Positions 32,334 through 34,503 of a DNA stretch of 34,503 nucleotides are shown piece by piece. Each line of letters opens with the position of its first letter. The first letter of the stretch is position 1. The position numbers and the translations under genes were made by a program. Location: contig JBDRMN010000017.1 in the NCBI GenBank assembly GCA_043812055.1, forward strand, positions 1 to 34,503. Reading direction: 5' to 3'. The notes beneath the pieces are model-generated. The model was not told the origin of the DNA. It worked only from the letters and a program-made list of their open reading frames with translations, and made no database searches. Source of the DNA: JBDRMN01 sp043812055. Its GTDB lineage: Bacteria; Patescibacteriota; Gracilibacteria; JAHISY01.

Positions 32334-32395
32334 TTTAAAAAAATTAAGTACAGAATTCTAACAAAGCTTTTCCAAATTCCAAACTAAGCAAAAAG

Positions 32396-32442
32396 CTGGG
32401 TTCCACGCTTCACGTTTCACGTTTCAAGTTCCAAGTTTCTCG
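32396..32442. repeat. Short word array
   Basis: CACGTTTCACGTTTCAAG words repeated between the unknown gene and the TraG-like gene, just before the latter's promoter. Confidence 0.6.
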
Positions 32443-32449
32443 CAACCAG

Positions 32450-32478
32450 TTGACAAACTCGCCTAAAACACCTAAAAT
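32450..32478 (+). promoter_or_regulatory. Strong promoter of the TraG-like gene
   Basis: Consensus TTGACA (32450-32455), exactly 17-nt spacer, TAAAAT (32473-32478). The TTG start is 24 nt downstream. The best sigma70-type match in the window. Confidence 0.7.
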
Positions 32479-32502
32479 TGCGGGGATTTTTGAAAATAAA
32501 AA

Positions 32503-34503
32503 TTGTTAGATACTTTGTTTCAGTTCGCGATTGGGGTTGTCGGAGTTGTCGTGTTTTTTTTGGGATTTCGCTTGTTTTTGATCATTCAGCAATACCGTTA
32601 CCGGCGGAAACAAAAGCGGGTTCTCCTGGCCATTCGCGTTTCGCGGGAAAACGAAAAACTGCCGATCGTCGCCGAGCAGATGTTTGCGGTGCTGCACGGA
32701 ATTATTCACGAAATTTCCTTTTTCGACCGTCTGCGGGGGGTGAGCACCGAAAGTTTTTCCTTCGAAGTCGCCAATATCGATGAGCAGATCAAGTTTTATG
32801 TGCACACACCCATCCATCTGCGCCAGTTCGTCGAAGGACAGATCTACGCGCAGTATCCGGATGTGGAGATTGAAGAAGCGGAGGACTATTTAGCAGGGAA
32901 GACTACTGAGATTGCTTCACCTAAGCTTGTCGAAGGCGAGCCTGCGCAGACTCAGGAGTTGATCGAAATGGAACAGGCTCTCGGTCCCAGCGCAGAATTT
33001 CAAGCGCTTGACGCCTTCGCCAACGCTCTCGGCGCCGAACTCACTCTCACCGATCCGCACATCTATCCGATCAAGCGGCATGCCCAGTACGAGGACAAAA
33101 TCACTCGCACGGCTGTGGATCCACTGAGTGGCATTACGAGCGCGTTGATGAAGCTGCCCGGCGCCCAGGACATCGCTGCTGTCCAGATCGTGGTGAGACC
33201 CATGGGGGAGCGCTGGCGAATCCAGGCGACTAAATGCGCTCGGATTATTGGCAAGAATATTTTCTTTGGAATTGAGAAACTCCAAAAGGCCTACGCCTGG
33301 GCCTTCATGACTCGCAAAATCTGGCCCCGCTTAGTTTTCTTCCCTTTTTACATTATTTTCTTCTTCCAAGGCCTGATGGCCGGATCCAAAGTTAAGTTTT
33401 CAATAAGCGGGGAGGGGCATGGAGGCTCGGATGACGAAGTGCTCGAGGCGGTGTCCAGCCAACAACACGAGCGCGAGAGCGAGATGGATGCGGTGATGAA
33501 CAAGGTTGTGAAACTGCCTTTCGACATTTCTATTCGGGTGCTCTTCGTCCCGGCTCTGGCCGATCGGGAAGTTGCCAAAGTCAAAGTACGCGAGCTGGCC
33601 GGAGCCTTCAAGCAATTCAATCAACCGCATTTGAATGGTTTCCGGATTGCGGAGACCGGGGGCCAGGATATCTTGCAGCGCTTCCGTAAACGCGAGCTCC
33701 ACGATTCCTTCGTGCTCAACGTGGAGGAACTCGCGACCGTTTTTCACCTGCCGAACATCGAAGTAAAAACTCCGAATATTTACTGGGTGAGCAGCAAGAA
33801 GCTCGAACCGCCTGTAGACATTCCCGATCCCAAGAAAGAAAAAGATCTGACTGTACTGGGCAAATCCAATTACCGCGGCGTGGACAAACTCTTCGGCATC
33901 CGCCAGGATGACCGCCGCCGCCACGTTTACATCATTGGTAAAACCGGCATGGGTAAATCCACCTTGCTGGAAAACATGATTATTTCTGACATCAGGGCCG
34001 GCAAAGGGGTTGCCGTCGTGGATCCGCACGGGGATCTCGCCGACCACATTCTCGACAACATCCCCAGCAATCGCACGAATGATGTCGTTGTCTTCGATCC
34101 GTCTGACCGCGATCATCCCGTCGCCTTCAATATGCTGGAGAATATCGATCCGGCGATGAACTCTGTGGTGGCTTCAGGTTTGGTTGGCATTTTCAAGAAG
34201 ATCTACGCCGAAAGCTGGGGGCCGCGTCTCGAGCACATTTTGCGCAACACGATTCTTTCACTCCTGGAATATCCCGATACCACCATGCTCGGAATTACGC
34301 GTATCTTGGTCGATAAGGATTTTCGGCGTCGCGTGGTGAGGAAAATCAATGACCCGATCGTGAAGCGTTTCTGGGAAGACGAATTTGAAAAAATGCAGGA
34401 GCGGCAGAGAACTGAAGCTATTTCACCGATTCAAAACAAGGTGGGGCAGTTCCTCAGTTCGCCGATCATCCGCAATATCGTGGGCCAGCCGAAATCCATG
34501 ATT
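32503..34503 (+). CDS. TraG/VirD4-like (DUF87-type) membrane ATPase, 3' partial
   Basis: 667 codons to the window end, still open. An in-frame TAA at 32497-32499 fixes the earliest start at TTG 32503; a membrane helix follows at once (~7-28), so a later start is unlikely. A ~430-residue middle region contains a second hydrophobic stretch (~275-292, LVFFPFYIIFFFQGL). The ATPase begins VYIIGKTGMGKST (479-487), then VAVVDPHGDLADHIL, VVFDPSDRDHPVAFNML and a helical all-alpha insertion. This matches the type IV coupling-protein-like ATPases with TraM-recognition domain common in CPR genomes. It may pump DNA or drive a conjugation- or uptake-like machine; no other such gene is in the window. Confidence 0.85.
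   Translation, partial: MLDTLFQFAIGVVGVVVFFLGFRLFLIIQQYRYRRKQKRVLLAIRVSRENEKLPIVAEQMFAVLHGIIHEISFFDRLRGVSTESFSFEVANIDEQIKFYVHTPIHLRQFVEGQIYAQYPDVEIEEAEDYLAGKTTEIASPKLVEGEPAQTQELIEMEQALGPSAEFQALDAFANALGAELTLTDPHIYPIKRHAQYEDKITRTAVDPLSGITSALMKLPGAQDIAAVQIVVRPMGERWRIQATKCARIIGKNIFFGIEKLQKAYAWAFMTRKIWPRLVFFPFYIIFFFQGLMAGSKVKFSISGEGHGGSDDEVLEAVSSQQHERESEMDAVMNKVVKLPFDISIRVLFVPALADREVAKVKVRELAGAFKQFNQPHLNGFRIAETGGQDILQRFRKRELHDSFVLNVEELATVFHLPNIEVKTPNIYWVSSKKLEPPVDIPDPKKEKDLTVLGKSNYRGVDKLFGIRQDDRRRHVYIIGKTGMGKSTLLENMIISDIRAGKGVAVVDPHGDLADHILDNIPSNRTNDVVVFDPSDRDHPVAFNMLENIDPAMNSVVASGLVGIFKKIYAESWGPRLEHILRNTILSLLEYPDTTMLGITRILVDKDFRRRVVRKINDPIVKRFWEDEFEKMQERQRTEAISPIQNKVGQFLSSPIIRNIVGQPKSMI

Noticed and set aside
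1..34503. tRNA, rRNA, tmRNA or riboswitch genes
   Set aside because: No cloverleaf with a GTTCGANTC-type arm and no rRNA or tmRNA core was seen by eye on either strand; weak or unusual RNAs could be missed without a covariance search.
1..34503. Alternative genetic code with TGA as glycine
   Set aside because: TGA ends several complete genes exactly at their expected C-termini (for example at 4442, 7326 and 17779).

Overview
The window looks like chromosomal DNA of a small-genome bacterium of the Candidate Phyla Radiation (Patescibacteria). This is inferred from the gene set and sequence style; no rRNA or taxonomic marker is present. Supporting signs are a TraG/VirD4-like conjugation-type ATPase with an N-terminal membrane segment, shortened housekeeping proteins (RsmI, TsaB, TrpA), an orphan trpA, a 23S-IVP four-helix-bundle gene inside a dTDP-sugar locus, and gene gaps filled with short-word repeat arrays and GC-rich palindromes. 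TGA is used as a normal stop (for example 4440-4442, 7324-7326 and 17777-17779), which argues against lineages that recode TGA.

Layout. 1-1.7 kb: 3' end of a glycosyltransferase fused to an alpha/alpha-toroid-like domain, then a truncated HAD phosphatase. 1.7-4.4 kb: a P2-like cation ATPase. 4.4-4.9 kb: a block of repeats. 4.9-11.1 kb: four tightly packed genes, namely a double ATP-grasp ligase, a second ATP-grasp protein and two fold-type-III PLP decarboxylases. This is the best candidate for an undescribed pathway. 11.2-15.4 kb, minus strand: a MacA/MacB-type exporter (adaptor, ATPase, permease) convergent with that cluster. 15.8-18.2 kb: RluA-type pseudouridine synthase, IspG and a DUF721/DciA-like protein. 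18.3-21.4 kb: YggT, a queuosine-precursor transporter, a thioredoxin-like protein overlapping a lipase-like hydrolase, and an unknown protein. 21.4-25.0 kb, minus: HflX, YjbQ, RadA and a PH-domain-like membrane protein. 25.3-26.7 kb: signal peptidase I and TrpA. 26.8-29.0 kb: rmlB, a four-helix-bundle gene and rmlC, bracketed by an exact 89-bp direct repeat. 29.1-31.9 kb: MscS channel, a small unknown protein, TsaB N-terminal half, a PGPGW-like membrane protein and RsmI. 31.9-34.5 kb: an unknown protein and the TraG-like ATPase, cut by the window end.

How the genes may work together. The 4.9-11.1 kb cluster has three ATP-grasp domains (acyl-phosphate/amide ligation) and two amino-acid decarboxylases with one-base overlap or 2-9 nt gaps. 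It could decarboxylate basic or other amino acids and join the amines to carboxylates. The convergent exporter could move a product, but that link rests on proximity only.

Regulation. At least ten genes have a recognisable -10 hexamer only 6-11 nt before the start codon, and Shine-Dalgarno sequences are almost absent. This suggests widespread leaderless mRNAs and supports several GTG/TTG starts. Intergenic regions are dominated by 7-11 nt word arrays in imperfect inverted arrangement; two of these arrays supply the last codons and stop of the neighbouring gene.
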